The notes below the pieces were generated by a model, which was not told the origin of the DNA, did not search any database, and was given only the letters and a program-made list of their open reading frames with translations. From Bacteroidaceae bacterium (GTDB lineage: Bacteria; Bacteroidota; Bacteroidia; Bacteroidales; Bacteroidaceae), in contig JAGBYI010000184.1 of the NCBI GenBank assembly GCA_017628845.1, positions 1 through 43,678 of the forward strand: 43,678 nucleotides of DNA. The letters are read 5' to 3'. Of this stretch, positions 8,907 through 17,661 are shown piece by piece (position 1 is the stretch's first letter; every line of letters starts with the position of its first letter). A program made the position numbers and the translations under genes.

Positions 8907-8925
8907 TCAACTCTCAACTTTCAAC
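8907..8925 (+). repeat. Short tandem repeat, period 7, before the DUF4199-like gene
   Basis: TCAAC occurs at 8907, 8914 and 8921, exactly 7 bp apart, in the units TCAACTC, TCAACTT and TCAACGT. The last unit ends only 5 bp before the start codon at 8931. Confidence 0.7.
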
Positions 8926-8930
8926 GTTCT

Positions 8931-9434
8931 ATGGAAATATCAAAAATAGGATTCTATACAGGCCTCTGCTGGAGTGCCTCGTTCATATTGGCAATGCTTA
9001 GCCTCACGCAGCCAGCGTGGGGCTTTGCCGGTAATTTCCTGGGTGTGCTCAGCATCTGGGTGGCAGGTGTGCAATTGCGTGCCGCACAGGCTTCCATGCC
9101 CAAGGAGGAAACCCCATGGGGAGTACGCCAGCGTTGGCACAAATCCTTGCAGGTTCAGTTGCTGGCGGCTCTTGTGTGCACCTTTGTGCAATACATCTAT
9201 TTCCGCTATGTGGACAATGGGCGCATGCTTACAGTACTTACCGAGGTGTATACCAATCCCGAGTACACCGAACTGATGAAGCAGGCCATGCCCGAATACA
9301 AGCCTCAGGATGTGCTCAATCTGCTTTCGCAGATAACTCTCCGCGACCTGGCCATCAACTTCATGCTCATGAACTCCTTCCTGGCCATCGTGCTCAGTAT
9401 TCCCACTGCTTTCGTGGCAAGGTTCAGGAGATAA
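8931..9434 (+). CDS. Small integral membrane protein, DUF4199-like
   Basis: This 167-residue protein has four hydrophobic segments, at about residues 10-28, 30-48, 72-92 and 142-160. A hydrophilic region of about 45 residues separates the third and fourth and could face one side of the membrane (DNGRMLTVLTEVYTNPEYTELMKQAMPEYKPQDV). Overall layout, with the short acidic segment before the last helix, resembles the DUF4199 family common in Bacteroidota, whose function is unknown. I recognise this from general layout, not from a diagnostic motif. The gene lies 152 bp after oadB, beyond the palindromes, and 27 bp before the GH16 gene. No good promoter match was found in the gap, so transcription could continue from oadB or start at an unrecognised promoter. 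Confidence 0.6.
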   Translation: MEISKIGFYTGLCWSASFILAMLSLTQPAWGFAGNFLGVLSIWVAGVQLRAAQASMPKEETPWGVRQRWHKSLQVQLLAALVCTFVQYIYFRYVDNGRMLTVLTEVYTNPEYTELMKQAMPEYKPQDVLNLLSQITLRDLAINFMLMNSFLAIVLSIPTAFVARFRR

Positions 9435-9461
9435 TAATGCAAAACCTAAAAACACCATATT

Positions 9462-11198
9462 ATGAAGAAGATTTTTTCGCTTATCATGCTTTGTGCAACA
9501 TCGCTTGTTGCCTCGGCACAGATTGCTTCCTTGGACAAGATTTCTCAGGACAAGGCTTACACCATCCGCAATCCTTTCTACACTACCTATGCGGTGTACA
9601 ATGCACAGAAGAGCACCTCCCTGGTTTGGGCGGCAGGCATGACCTCGTCGGACAAGACCATTGCCGACCAGTCCTACACCACTCCCCTAAATCCTGCTGA
9701 CCCCTCGTCCTCATGGATGATAGTTCAGTACAACGACGAGTGGTATGTCTACAACCTCGGTGCCCAGAAGTTCCTTGCCGTTGGACACACACCCAACCAG
9801 GCTGCATCTGCTTCTGCTAAATTGCAGGATACTCCCGTGGCGGTGGAGTTCACAAGCAACGGCAACGGTGGTTTCCTCCTCTTGAGCCATCCAGGCAACC
9901 TGCACTACCTGTGTGCCGCACCCCAGTTGGCATATCCTATCAGTATCTGGTCCAATGACGACAGTGGTGCCACATGGCAGATAGAGGAGAACCCACAGGT
10001 GGAGGCTGATTACGAGACCTGTTTGCAGAAACTAAAGGACGCCTTCCCCGAAACCGTGGCTCTGAAGATAGATACACGACATGGTTATGTGTGGAGTGGC
10101 AAGGACGGTGGAGCCATGCCCGAGCGCATCGCTAAGGGTCGCGACTTCACCTTCTATACCCGTGCACGTTATGGTTGGAATTGTAACGAGGGACTTACCA
10201 TCAAGCATGCTAACGGCGAATACATTGTCACCGGCATGAAGGAAGGGGCATACGCTACAGAAATCACTATACCTGCCGAGAAGGTGGATGGAGACATTAT
10301 TATCACAGGCGAATGGGTCTTTGATGCCGGGGCAAAGAAAGCCCAGGTGCTTTCCTTCAGCGAAGAGTTTGATGGCGAGGGCGAACCAACCTCTAAATGG
10401 TGGAAACGCACCGAACGTCAGAATGCCACATGGAACCGTTGGTGCTCCAACTCTCCCCTGGTGGTGTATCAGCAGGATGGTGTCCTGCATTGCCGTGCCA
10501 TCCCCAATCCCGACCGTAGTACCGACAATGTGCCCATGATAACTGGTGGCGTGAAGACTCAGGGCAAGTTTGATTTCCAATGGGGCAGGGTAGAGGCTCG
10601 CATCAAGACAATACCCCATACAGGTACTTTCCCCGCCTTCTGGATGATGCCTACTGACAACAGCAAGGGATGGCCCAACAATGGCGAGATAGATATCTGG
10701 GAGACTATCGATAACGGCGACGTGGCATACGGAACAGTACATACCAATTGGACATACAACCTCCATATGGGTGGCAATGGTGGCAATATGGGTGGAATTG
10801 ACTACTCCCTGTGGCATGTGTATGCCATTGACTGGGATGCAACCTCTATTACCTGGTATGTGGACGGACAGAAGATGTGGACCTACAACAAGAGTACCGA
10901 CCAGAATGCCCTGGACAAAGGTCAGTGGCCCTTTGATGCACCATTCTATCTTATTCTCAACCAGAGTGTGGGCAACGGTTCTTGGGCTGCTCATGCCGAC
11001 GAGTCCTTTACCTACGAAACCCTCTTCGATTGGGTACGTGTTTACCAGAACCCGGAGCACACTGCCATAGAAGATGTCCTGCAGGAGAATGAACAAACTG
11101 TCGGTTCACAGGTATATTATGATTTGAGCGGTAGAGTGCTAAAAGAAGCACCAAATAAGGGTGTATATATTAATAACGGTAAAGTAATGCTCAGATAA
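9462..11198 (+). CDS. Secreted glycoside hydrolase family 16 beta-glucanase (laminarinase type)
   Basis: This 578-residue protein has a signal peptide (MKKIFSLIMLCATSLVASAQ) with no lipobox cysteine. An N-terminal region (about 25-185) rich in aromatic and polar residues looks like a beta-rich accessory domain. A short beta domain follows (about 200-300). The GH16 catalytic domain begins near SFSEEFDGEG (about 303) and ends near FDWVRVYQNP (about 530). The catalytic signature GEIDIWETID gives E409 as nucleophile, D411 as helper and E414 as acid/base. The extra residue between D and E is the beta-bulge form of laminarinases and lichenases. The C-terminal tail (about 548-578, YYDLSGRVLKEAPNKGVYINNGKVMLR) has the look of a Bacteroidota type IX secretion sorting tail. 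A beta-1,3- or mixed-linkage glucan substrate is inferred. The gene converges on the FAS1/SusCD operon, so a shared pathway is possible but unproven. Confidence 0.9.
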   Translation: MKKIFSLIMLCATSLVASAQIASLDKISQDKAYTIRNPFYTTYAVYNAQKSTSLVWAAGMTSSDKTIADQSYTTPLNPADPSSSWMIVQYNDEWYVYNLGAQKFLAVGHTPNQAASASAKLQDTPVAVEFTSNGNGGFLLLSHPGNLHYLCAAPQLAYPISIWSNDDSGATWQIEENPQVEADYETCLQKLKDAFPETVALKIDTRHGYVWSGKDGGAMPERIAKGRDFTFYTRARYGWNCNEGLTIKHANGEYIVTGMKEGAYATEITIPAEKVDGDIIITGEWVFDAGAKKAQVLSFSEEFDGEGEPTSKWWKRTERQNATWNRWCSNSPLVVYQQDGVLHCRAIPNPDRSTDNVPMITGGVKTQGKFDFQWGRVEARIKTIPHTGTFPAFWMMPTDNSKGWPNNGEIDIWETIDNGDVAYGTVHTNWTYNLHMGGNGGNMGGIDYSLWHVYAIDWDATSITWYVDGQKMWTYNKSTDQNALDKGQWPFDAPFYLILNQSVGNGSWAAHADESFTYETLFDWVRVYQNPEHTAIEDVLQENEQTVGSQVYYDLSGRVLKEAPNKGVYINNGKVMLR

Positions 11199-11226
11199 AA
11201 GGGAAATACATTCCCGGATAATTCAA

Positions 11227-11272
11227 TCCACCCCTCTGCATCTATTCATGTTGTGGAGGGGTGGACTGTTTT
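11227..11272 (+). terminator. Intrinsic terminator after the GH16 gene
   Basis: TCCACCCCTC (11227-11236) pairs perfectly with GAGGGGTGGA (11256-11265) around a 19-base loop, followed by CTGTTTTA. It lies 28 bp after the GH16 stop codon. Confidence 0.75.
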
Positions 11273-11445
11273 ATCCCAAATCGGTTCATTAGCGTTGGGA
11301 TGATAGTATTCTTTGTATTTGAATAGATGTTATGTTGCTTTGAGGGTTCAATGTGGGCATTGTAACGTAGAAGCGACGAAGCAGATGGCAAAAAGATGAC
11401 TACATGAGTGCATAACTGTCTAATGAACCGATTTGAGTTTATGTA
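11270..11445. repeat. Element with 18 bp inverted ends (MITE-like or mosaic repeat)
   Basis: The left arm CCCAAATCGGTTCATTAG (11275-11292) and right arm CTAATGAACCGATTTGAG (11420-11437) are inverted copies with 17 of 18 bases matching, 127 bp apart. The left end with its flank, TTTATCCCAAATCGGTT (11270-11286), recurs exactly at 30901-30917. The right end CGATTTGAGTTTATGT (11429-11444) recurs with one change at 30941-30956. No protein is encoded between the arms. This fits a small non-autonomous mobile element or a dispersed mosaic repeat. Confidence 0.6.
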
Positions 11446-11487
11446 TATGTCGTTTTCATATCCGTATGCTCCTCGGCATCTTTAAGG

Positions 11488-11552
11488 TCGGTCCTCCCGA
11501 GGACCGAGGCGAGAGTTCCCGGTTCTTTCGCTCGTGTCCTCGGGAGGACCGA
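11488..11552. repeat. Long perfect hairpin with self-palindromic arms
   Basis: TCGGTCCTCCCGAGGAC (11488-11504) and GTCCTCGGGAGGACCGA (11536-11552) are perfect 17 bp inverted copies, with four more pairs inside (CGAG at 11510-11513 with CTCG at 11531-11534). Each arm is itself a palindrome (GGTCCTC-CC-GAGGACC), so the DNA or RNA could form either one long stem or two small ones. There is no T-tract on either side. Confidence 0.7.
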
Positions 11553-11699
11553 TTTTGGGGTATATGCCTCTACATTCACGCTTGCATTGAAGTAGCTTCG
11601 TTCCGCACAACAAAGAATTCAGATGGCCTATGCTTTCGAAGGAATAACTCTACTCGAAGTAGCGTATGCCACTATCATGTTGGAAATGTTTTCGTCTAC

Positions 11700-11734
11700 A
11701 AAAAAGAGGATGCATTCGCTAAGAATGCATCCTC
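11700..11734 (-). terminator. Intrinsic terminator of the FAS1/SusCD operon
   Basis: On the minus strand GAGGATGCATTC pairs perfectly with GAATGCATCCTC (plus 11723-11734 and 11706-11717) around a 5-base loop, followed directly by six T (plus A at 11700-11705). It lies about 50 bp after the stop of the last SusD gene. Confidence 0.88.
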
Positions 11735-11782
11735 CGTTAGTGTGCTCAGGTATGGAAGGTTAATGCCATACCTTGTTTTCGC

Positions 11783-14158
11783 TTACTGTGGGCGATTGCT
11801 GTAATCGGGGAGGGGCAGATAACATTTCTTGATATCATTCAACTGATCAGCCCATGAAGAGGCATTGTCGCCACGAGCCTTTATCTTGTTAGCCATATAC
11901 TCACCGGCGCTACCTTCGCCTTCTGCCTGACGGCGTAATGCTATACGCATAAGGTCGGGGAATCGGTGTCCCTCGAAAGCGAGTTCTAGAGCAGCTTCAT
12001 CCAGGATAAGTTCCTCTATAGCCTGAATAATGTCGGGGTTGGTTACATTATCATAGATTTCCTTCTTATCCAATGTCTTCTTGCCGGCAGCCTCCAATTT
12101 GAGATTAATTTGGTCGACGAAATTGTATGAACTGTTCTTCTCATCAAATTTCAGCAGACCGCAGCCCTTTTGGTGAATACCACGTGTAATGTATCCTTTA
12201 TTTTCTGTGGGATAATTATTATTAGAGGGTCGGGTACCATCTTCAATAGGCCATATCTTGAGCCAATTTACAGGCATATTAGACTGTCCGTTAAACTGTC
12301 CCTTGTTGAAGAACAACCATTCTTTACCTTGACTTTCTTTTACCTCATCCCAACTGATATAGTCGCAAACTATCTCAGTGTTCTTTGGAAGATAATTTTC
12401 ATATGAAAGTACATTCCATGTTATACCTGCCAATATGTTAGGTATGGAGTCAAAGTGTTTTTCCGCATTACATTGTGTGAGCAGATATTCTTTGAATTTA
12501 GTGGTGTCTTCTGCAAATTTGGTGCTATTCACATCTTCACCGGTAATTAGACAGATGTCATTTTCTTCCCAATCGACAGGCAATACCAATAAAGTATCGA
12601 TAAAGTTGCCATTTTCATCCAGCAGAGGTTTGTCGTTTTCATCAAACTTGATACCCTTGTATTCATAATGTACACGATATTGAGAAGGTGCGTAATCTGT
12701 AATGTCGCTGGGCAGCCACTTGCTGTTGTTGACCATACCATTCTTCAGAATAGCAAAAGCATGTCCAGGGAATCCGGCACGGTTCAGAGCTTCGGCAAAG
12801 CGCAACCATACCTGGCTCTTACGGTATACCATCGGATAAACGGTGCTATAACCGCCGTAAGGGTTCTGTTTCATTACGTATCTTTGTGACTTCTCCTCAT
12901 CCACATAGTAGTCACCGGATTTGTATGTTGAAATGTATCCTATACCATTTTCTCCGGAAACACCACGTGCATCTCCAATACCTTCCAGAACATGCAGTGT
13001 TGCAGCGTCTGAATCCATCAGCTTAAAATCGGATACCTGATAGATCTCGAACTTCTGGGCAAGGCGCAGATTGTCGTATCCGGCGCTGGGACTTAACTGA
13101 CGTTCCCAATTACGTGTCAGATAGATACTGGCAGATGTTGTGGAGTCACTGGTGGATGTGCTCTGGCGGATAGTGGCTTCAAAACCGAACAGATCGTTCA
13201 CGCCGCGCTGTACTGTTCCCCACAGAGCGTTTACACTGGAAGGAATGGCAGTGATGCTCTCGGAAGACTTGCTGGTTGCTCCGGTTTCATTCCAAGGACA
13301 GCCTAAAATTTCAGGTTCAGGGTTATCCTTGCCCAATTCCTGGAAAGCGGTAGAATAGTAGCTTGAAGGCAGTGTTCCGCCATATTTTCCGTCCAGGAAC
13401 TCATAGTAATACTCTGCCGCTTTCTCATACTGGTTGCCCATAAGGTAGAGGTCTGCCAGTACCAGAGAGGCAGGGAACATAGCCTTTGTGGAGTGACAAA
13501 CGCTGGTCTTGAAACCATAGTTGTCGTATTGAGGATATCCCCACTGTCTTTCTATTTCAAAAGCGCGTACCAGTTTTGACTCCAGTCTCTCCCAGAGGTT
13601 TGTTGGTGTAACTCGATCCTTGGAGTTGAAATTATTGATGTCATTGGTACTCAGCAAAGGTTTGTCGTAGAAGGGAACATCACCATAGTTGATAACCAGC
13701 TGCATGTATGTCCATGCACGTATGGCCTCTACCTGTGCATACTCGCGAAGCATGTATCTTTCGCCGTTTGCTTTCTCCAGGGCTGTGTCTACTTTGGCCA
13801 AATATGCATTACATGAGTTTATGACATGATAATAATCGCTTACCTTCAGATACCTGTTTGCTCCGTCTCTGATATTCTCTACATCACCGTTAAGACCGAA
13901 TGTAAGAATAGCCTCCACGCTGTCGGTGGTAAACTCGCCGCCATCAACGAGGTCGCCACGGCATTCGCCCAGGATAACATATCTTTCGCCAATGTTCTGA
14001 AGACTCTTGAGTATACCCCAATATGAGTATAGAGTATCACCTGCCACTTCATAAGAGTGGCGGTTGCTCTCAGAATTCAGCATGTCTTCACAAGAGGTGG
14101 TGGCCATGCTCAGCCCCAAACAGAGGCTGAGAATGGTTATGATAGATTTGTTTTTCAT
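11783..14158 (-). CDS. SusD-like surface glycan-binding lipoprotein with a large insertion (second pair)
   Basis: This 791-residue protein carries a lipoprotein signal (MKNKSIITILSLCLGLSMATTSC, lipid on C23). The N-terminal SusD half and TPR-like helices are recognisable (YAQVEAIRAWTYMQLVINYGDVPFYD, then VWLRFAEALNRAGF near 460). The C-terminal hallmark (ELILDEAALELAFEGHRFPDLMRIALRR) only appears near residue 720. The usual gap between these two parts is a few dozen residues; here it is about 240, which makes the protein far longer than the usual 500 to 650. The inserted part is rich in W, D, N and K and shows no motif I recognise. The start lies 8 bp after the SusC stop, so the two are coupled and should form one import complex. 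It is the last gene of the operon. Ligand unknown. Confidence 0.9.
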   Translation of the reverse strand: MKNKSIITILSLCLGLSMATTSCEDMLNSESNRHSYEVAGDTLYSYWGILKSLQNIGERYVILGECRGDLVDGGEFTTDSVEAILTFGLNGDVENIRDGANRYLKVSDYYHVINSCNAYLAKVDTALEKANGERYMLREYAQVEAIRAWTYMQLVINYGDVPFYDKPLLSTNDINNFNSKDRVTPTNLWERLESKLVRAFEIERQWGYPQYDNYGFKTSVCHSTKAMFPASLVLADLYLMGNQYEKAAEYYYEFLDGKYGGTLPSSYYSTAFQELGKDNPEPEILGCPWNETGATSKSSESITAIPSSVNALWGTVQRGVNDLFGFEATIRQSTSTSDSTTSASIYLTRNWERQLSPSAGYDNLRLAQKFEIYQVSDFKLMDSDAATLHVLEGIGDARGVSGENGIGYISTYKSGDYYVDEEKSQRYVMKQNPYGGYSTVYPMVYRKSQVWLRFAEALNRAGFPGHAFAILKNGMVNNSKWLPSDITDYAPSQYRVHYEYKGIKFDENDKPLLDENGNFIDTLLVLPVDWEENDICLITGEDVNSTKFAEDTTKFKEYLLTQCNAEKHFDSIPNILAGITWNVLSYENYLPKNTEIVCDYISWDEVKESQGKEWLFFNKGQFNGQSNMPVNWLKIWPIEDGTRPSNNNYPTENKGYITRGIHQKGCGLLKFDEKNSSYNFVDQINLKLEAAGKKTLDKKEIYDNVTNPDIIQAIEELILDEAALELAFEGHRFPDLMRIALRRQAEGEGSAGEYMANKIKARGDNASSWADQLNDIKKCYLPLPDYSNRPQ

Positions 14159-14166
14159 ATTTATTA

Positions 14167-17100
14167 TTACAGGTTAAGTGTTACACCTAAGTTGAAGCTG
14201 CGACCGCTGGGGATACGTCCTGCATCAATACCCTGATACAGGGTTCCGTTCTGGGCGCTTGTCTCGGGATCTGTTCCGAGGTACTTGGTCAGGCAGAAGA
14301 CGTCGTTTGCTTCGCCCCATACCTTGATGCCCTGTAACCAGCTGTTGTGGTAGGGAACCTTGTATGTCAGACGCACGTTCTTCATCTTCAGATAACTGCC
14401 GTCCTCAATCCAGCGGCTGCTCATTCTTTCATTTTCAACATATCCAAGGTTGTTGGTAAAGCATGCACGAGGCATGTCGGTTACTTGACCTTCGTATGTC
14501 CAACGGTGAGCCATAGCTGAAGTTTGGTTGTAGGTTGTATTGCCCGACTCCAGACGTGAACGCTGGTAGTTGTAGATGTCGTTGCCGAGGCTGTACTTGA
14601 AGTTTACGTCCAGACGGAGGTTCTTCCATGTAACGCTTGTGAAGATGTTACCGAAAATGTCGGGATTGGCATTGCCAAGAGCCACCTTGTCGCTCTCGTC
14701 TATCCAACCGTCACCATTCTGGTCCACGAATGCCATGTCACCGGCACCGAACTCGCGGTAACTGCCTGCCACGCCAGTGTAGTAGCGCAACTTGCTGGGA
14801 ACACCTCCGAATGCCTTGGTGGCACGGCCTGCCTCTTCTTCTGAAGCAAATACACCGGTTCCGCTTTCGTTGTTGTAGTTAACTTCCCAGCCATAGAATG
14901 TTCCGGCACTGTAACCTACAGCAGTAAGGATATTGCTCTTGCCGTATACGCTTGAGGTATAACCGTGGATTTCGCCAATCTTCTCTGTCTGCTTGCCGTT
15001 TTCGTCGCGCTTGAATAGTTCAATGAGGTTGTCCTTTGAGTCTGGCAGGGCAGTCACCTCATTGCTGTAGTGACCCAGGCTTGCGCCGAGTTCCCACTTC
15101 CAGTCCTTTGAATTTATCAATGCACCGTTCAGCTTCACCTCTACACCGCTGTTGGCCATTTCGCCTTCATTGGTCCAGAAGTTGGTGATACCGGCATAAT
15201 AGTACTTGTCGGAGAGATCTCGTATAGAGAGCATGTTGCTGGTCTTGTGCCAGTACAGGTCAATACGGCCATTCAGGCGGTTGTTGAGGAACGAACCTTC
15301 AAGTCCAACGTTGATCTTGCGTACGGTTTCCCACTGAAGTTCGCTGTTGGCTATGTTGGTCAGGTATTTGCCGAATACATTTTCAAAGACTTGGTCTGTC
15401 TCCCAATATGTACGTGATGCAAAGTAATCAAGATTGTCGTTACCGCTCTGTTCGATGCCAAAGGTAGCTTTCAGGTAGTTAACGTTTCGTGAGGGCTTGA
15501 ACCATTTCTCGTTTGTTAGAATCCAGCCTAACTGCAGTGATGGGAAGAATCCCCAACTTACACCTGCCAATCGGAAACCGTCCTTAGTGTGTGAACCGAA
15601 TCGGCTGCTGGACTGGGCACTTGCAGAGAATTCTGCAAAGTATCGGTTGGCATAGTTATAACCTGCATGCAAGTAGTAGGCCATATCCTTCCACGTGTCG
15701 TTTACACCGTTTGAACTGATAAACTGCATGTTTTTCTCAATATTGGGCAGTTTGTCATTCTCGTTGTTGTAACCTTGAAGGTTGGAATAGGTGTATGTGT
15801 AAGAGTTGAAGCGCCAACCTGCAAAAGCGGCAAAAGTATGTTCGTCCCATTGATGACCATAATCAATGCGGAAATCATTGTTTATGGCTGTTTGGTTTGT
15901 GAACTGGCTCTTGAGAACAGAGGTAATGTCGCCCTGATCCTCGATAGCGTATTTTGTTGCACCAGCAATGGGTAGGAAGTACTTCTCATTGTTGCGATTA
16001 AGGCTGAAATTGAATCTGTTTGAAATTGCCCAGTCTTTGTTTATTTGGTATTTAGGACATACATTGATGTTTATCTGGGTCAATTCAGCATAGTTCTTGT
16101 TCTCGCCACGGCCGTTTTCAAGAATCCAGTATGGATTGCGGGCAACCTCGTTCACATCGCTCAGATGCTGTGAGAACATGAAGGGGTTCTTGATATATTC
16201 TGTCATACCTGCTGTAGATGCATACTTGCCGGCCCAATCCTTGGAGAGTTTCAGACTTGCTTTGTTGTTGGCATCTGTGTCTACATAGTAGCTGTATGGG
16301 CTGATGAAAGGAGCCTGTACAAGACCGAGCACGTTTACTGCACCGATGTTCTGCTTGTCGTAATTCTCGCTCCATCCATTGTCCAGAATGTTGTAGGCAA
16401 CTTGGTTGTAGGCAATATCCAGAGATGTCATTATCTTGCTGCCAATCTTGATATCTGTGTTGAAACGCAGATTCAGACGGTTCATGCCATTGTTCTTCAT
16501 TGTGCTCTGTGCATCAGTGTAGCCCAATGACAAGGCATACATACCAACATCATCACCACCTTCTACGTTGATCTTGTAGTTCTGAGAAACAGCTGCCTGA
16601 TACATGCCGTCTTGCCAGTCAGTGTTGTTGTTGTAGATGTCGCGATAGAAGTTTGTTGGGCTCTGGTCCATGAAGACATACGAATTGAGCGTGTTTTTGT
16701 CCATACCATGGATAGTGGAGATCAGGTCACCGAGATAAGTAGTATATTGGGGACCGTCAAGAACACTGATCTTGTTAGGTATCAGTTCCACACCACCATA
16801 AATTCGTGCGTTAATTTTGGTAGCCTGGCTTTTGCCGCGCTTGGTAGTAATCTTTATTACACCATTTGCGCCTTTGGCACCATAGATGGCAGTTCCGTTC
16901 TTGATGACTTCTATTTTATCAACAGTCTCGGGATCCAAACCGGCAAGTACGTTGTTGAAGAAACCTTCGTGCATGGCAGTTCGGTCATACTGCATGTCCA
17001 GCATATTTCCATCCAAAATAACCAAAGGCTGAGCGTTGGCATTGATACTGTTGATACCGCGGATGGTCATGTATGCACCTTGACCGGGCAGACCATTCTT

Positions 17101-17628
17101 CTTGACGATGTTGACATCACCTGCCAGTTTGTTCATCATGTCGGTCTCTACCGTCAGACTGCTGGTCTCGTCCAATTTAATCTCGTTCTGGGCAGTTATC
17201 TGGGTACCTTCTCCATAGAAGCTGCCGAAAGCTGTGGAGATCATCTCTATGTCTGTACCATTCTTGTCGATGGCTTTCTGCTGGATGTTATATTCCGGAG
17301 CATAGACAAACAGAGTATTGATGAATACGGGAATCTCCACTTTATATGTACCATCTTCGTTGGTCAAAGTGGAATAGCGCTCCATGCCCAGGGCTTGAAC
17401 ACGCACACCACCCATGGGTGTTCCGGTAGCAGCGTCAATAACTCGGCCTGTAACGGTACGTGTCTCATGTTTGGCCTTATTACGTTTGAATTTGACAGTA
17501 TTTACACTGTCAGTCTGCTGAGTTTCCTGAGCATTAGTGTAATTGATGCCAAACGCAGCAAATACCATGAAGCAGAGACATGCACGCTGTGCTTTGCTCA
17601 TAATGTTTTTATATGTTGTATTTTTCAT
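14167..17628 (-). CDS. SusC-like TonB-dependent outer-membrane transporter (second pair)
   Basis: This 1153-residue protein has a signal ending in INYTNAQ (about residue 34), an N-terminal carboxypeptidase-D-like regulatory domain (TVTGRVIDAATGTPMGGVRVQALG, about 58-140), the plug (about 145-270, with GAYMTIRGINSINANAQPLVILDGN and the SusC-type end GAKGANGVIKITTKRGK) and a C-terminal 22-strand barrel ending in GRSFNLGVTLNL. It would import an oligomer bound by its SusD partner, powered by TonB. The CP-D domain is followed by a longer stretch than in the first SusC before the plug. A second Met nine codons in (MSKAQRACLCFMVF) gives a more typical signal and may be the true start. It lies 33 bp after the third FAS1 gene. 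Confidence 0.95.
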   Translation of the reverse strand: MKNTTYKNIMSKAQRACLCFMVFAAFGINYTNAQETQQTDSVNTVKFKRNKAKHETRTVTGRVIDAATGTPMGGVRVQALGMERYSTLTNEDGTYKVEIPVFINTLFVYAPEYNIQQKAIDKNGTDIEMISTAFGSFYGEGTQITAQNEIKLDETSSLTVETDMMNKLAGDVNIVKKNGLPGQGAYMTIRGINSINANAQPLVILDGNMLDMQYDRTAMHEGFFNNVLAGLDPETVDKIEVIKNGTAIYGAKGANGVIKITTKRGKSQATKINARIYGGVELIPNKISVLDGPQYTTYLGDLISTIHGMDKNTLNSYVFMDQSPTNFYRDIYNNNTDWQDGMYQAAVSQNYKINVEGGDDVGMYALSLGYTDAQSTMKNNGMNRLNLRFNTDIKIGSKIMTSLDIAYNQVAYNILDNGWSENYDKQNIGAVNVLGLVQAPFISPYSYYVDTDANNKASLKLSKDWAGKYASTAGMTEYIKNPFMFSQHLSDVNEVARNPYWILENGRGENKNYAELTQININVCPKYQINKDWAISNRFNFSLNRNNEKYFLPIAGATKYAIEDQGDITSVLKSQFTNQTAINNDFRIDYGHQWDEHTFAAFAGWRFNSYTYTYSNLQGYNNENDKLPNIEKNMQFISSNGVNDTWKDMAYYLHAGYNYANRYFAEFSASAQSSSRFGSHTKDGFRLAGVSWGFFPSLQLGWILTNEKWFKPSRNVNYLKATFGIEQSGNDNLDYFASRTYWETDQVFENVFGKYLTNIANSELQWETVRKINVGLEGSFLNNRLNGRIDLYWHKTSNMLSIRDLSDKYYYAGITNFWTNEGEMANSGVEVKLNGALINSKDWKWELGASLGHYSNEVTALPDSKDNLIELFKRDENGKQTEKIGEIHGYTSSVYGKSNILTAVGYSAGTFYGWEVNYNNESGTGVFASEEEAGRATKAFGGVPSKLRYYTGVAGSYREFGAGDMAFVDQNGDGWIDESDKVALGNANPDIFGNIFTSVTWKNLRLDVNFKYSLGNDIYNYQRSRLESGNTTYNQTSAMAHRWTYEGQVTDMPRACFTNNLGYVENERMSSRWIEDGSYLKMKNVRLTYKVPYHNSWLQGIKVWGEANDVFCLTKYLGTDPETSAQNGTLYQGIDAGRIPSGRSFNLGVTLNL

Positions 17629-17661
17629 TTTTCTTGCTTTTTGTTTTAGACATCTGGACTA

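Larger units (their letters stand above)
11199..11782. other. 584 bp gene-free region between convergent genes, rich in inverted repeats
   Basis: In order, this holds the GH16 terminator (11227-11272), a pair of 18 bp inverted arms (11275-11292 and 11420-11437), a long hairpin of two 17 bp arms (11488-11552) and the terminator of the minus-strand FAS1/SusCD operon (11700-11734). A plus-strand frame at 11433-11804 crosses both the hairpin and the opposing terminator and runs into the last SusD gene; it is not credible as a gene. Confidence 0.75.

Noticed and set aside
11433-11804. 123-codon plus-strand frame between GH16 and the last SusD
   Set aside because: It runs through the perfect hairpin at 11488-11552 and the operon terminator and overlaps the SusD 3' end. 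The peptide reflects the palindromes.
16612-17649. 345-codon plus-strand frame opposite the second SusC
   Set aside because: Antisense shadow without a domain; the SusC frame carries plug and barrel motifs.
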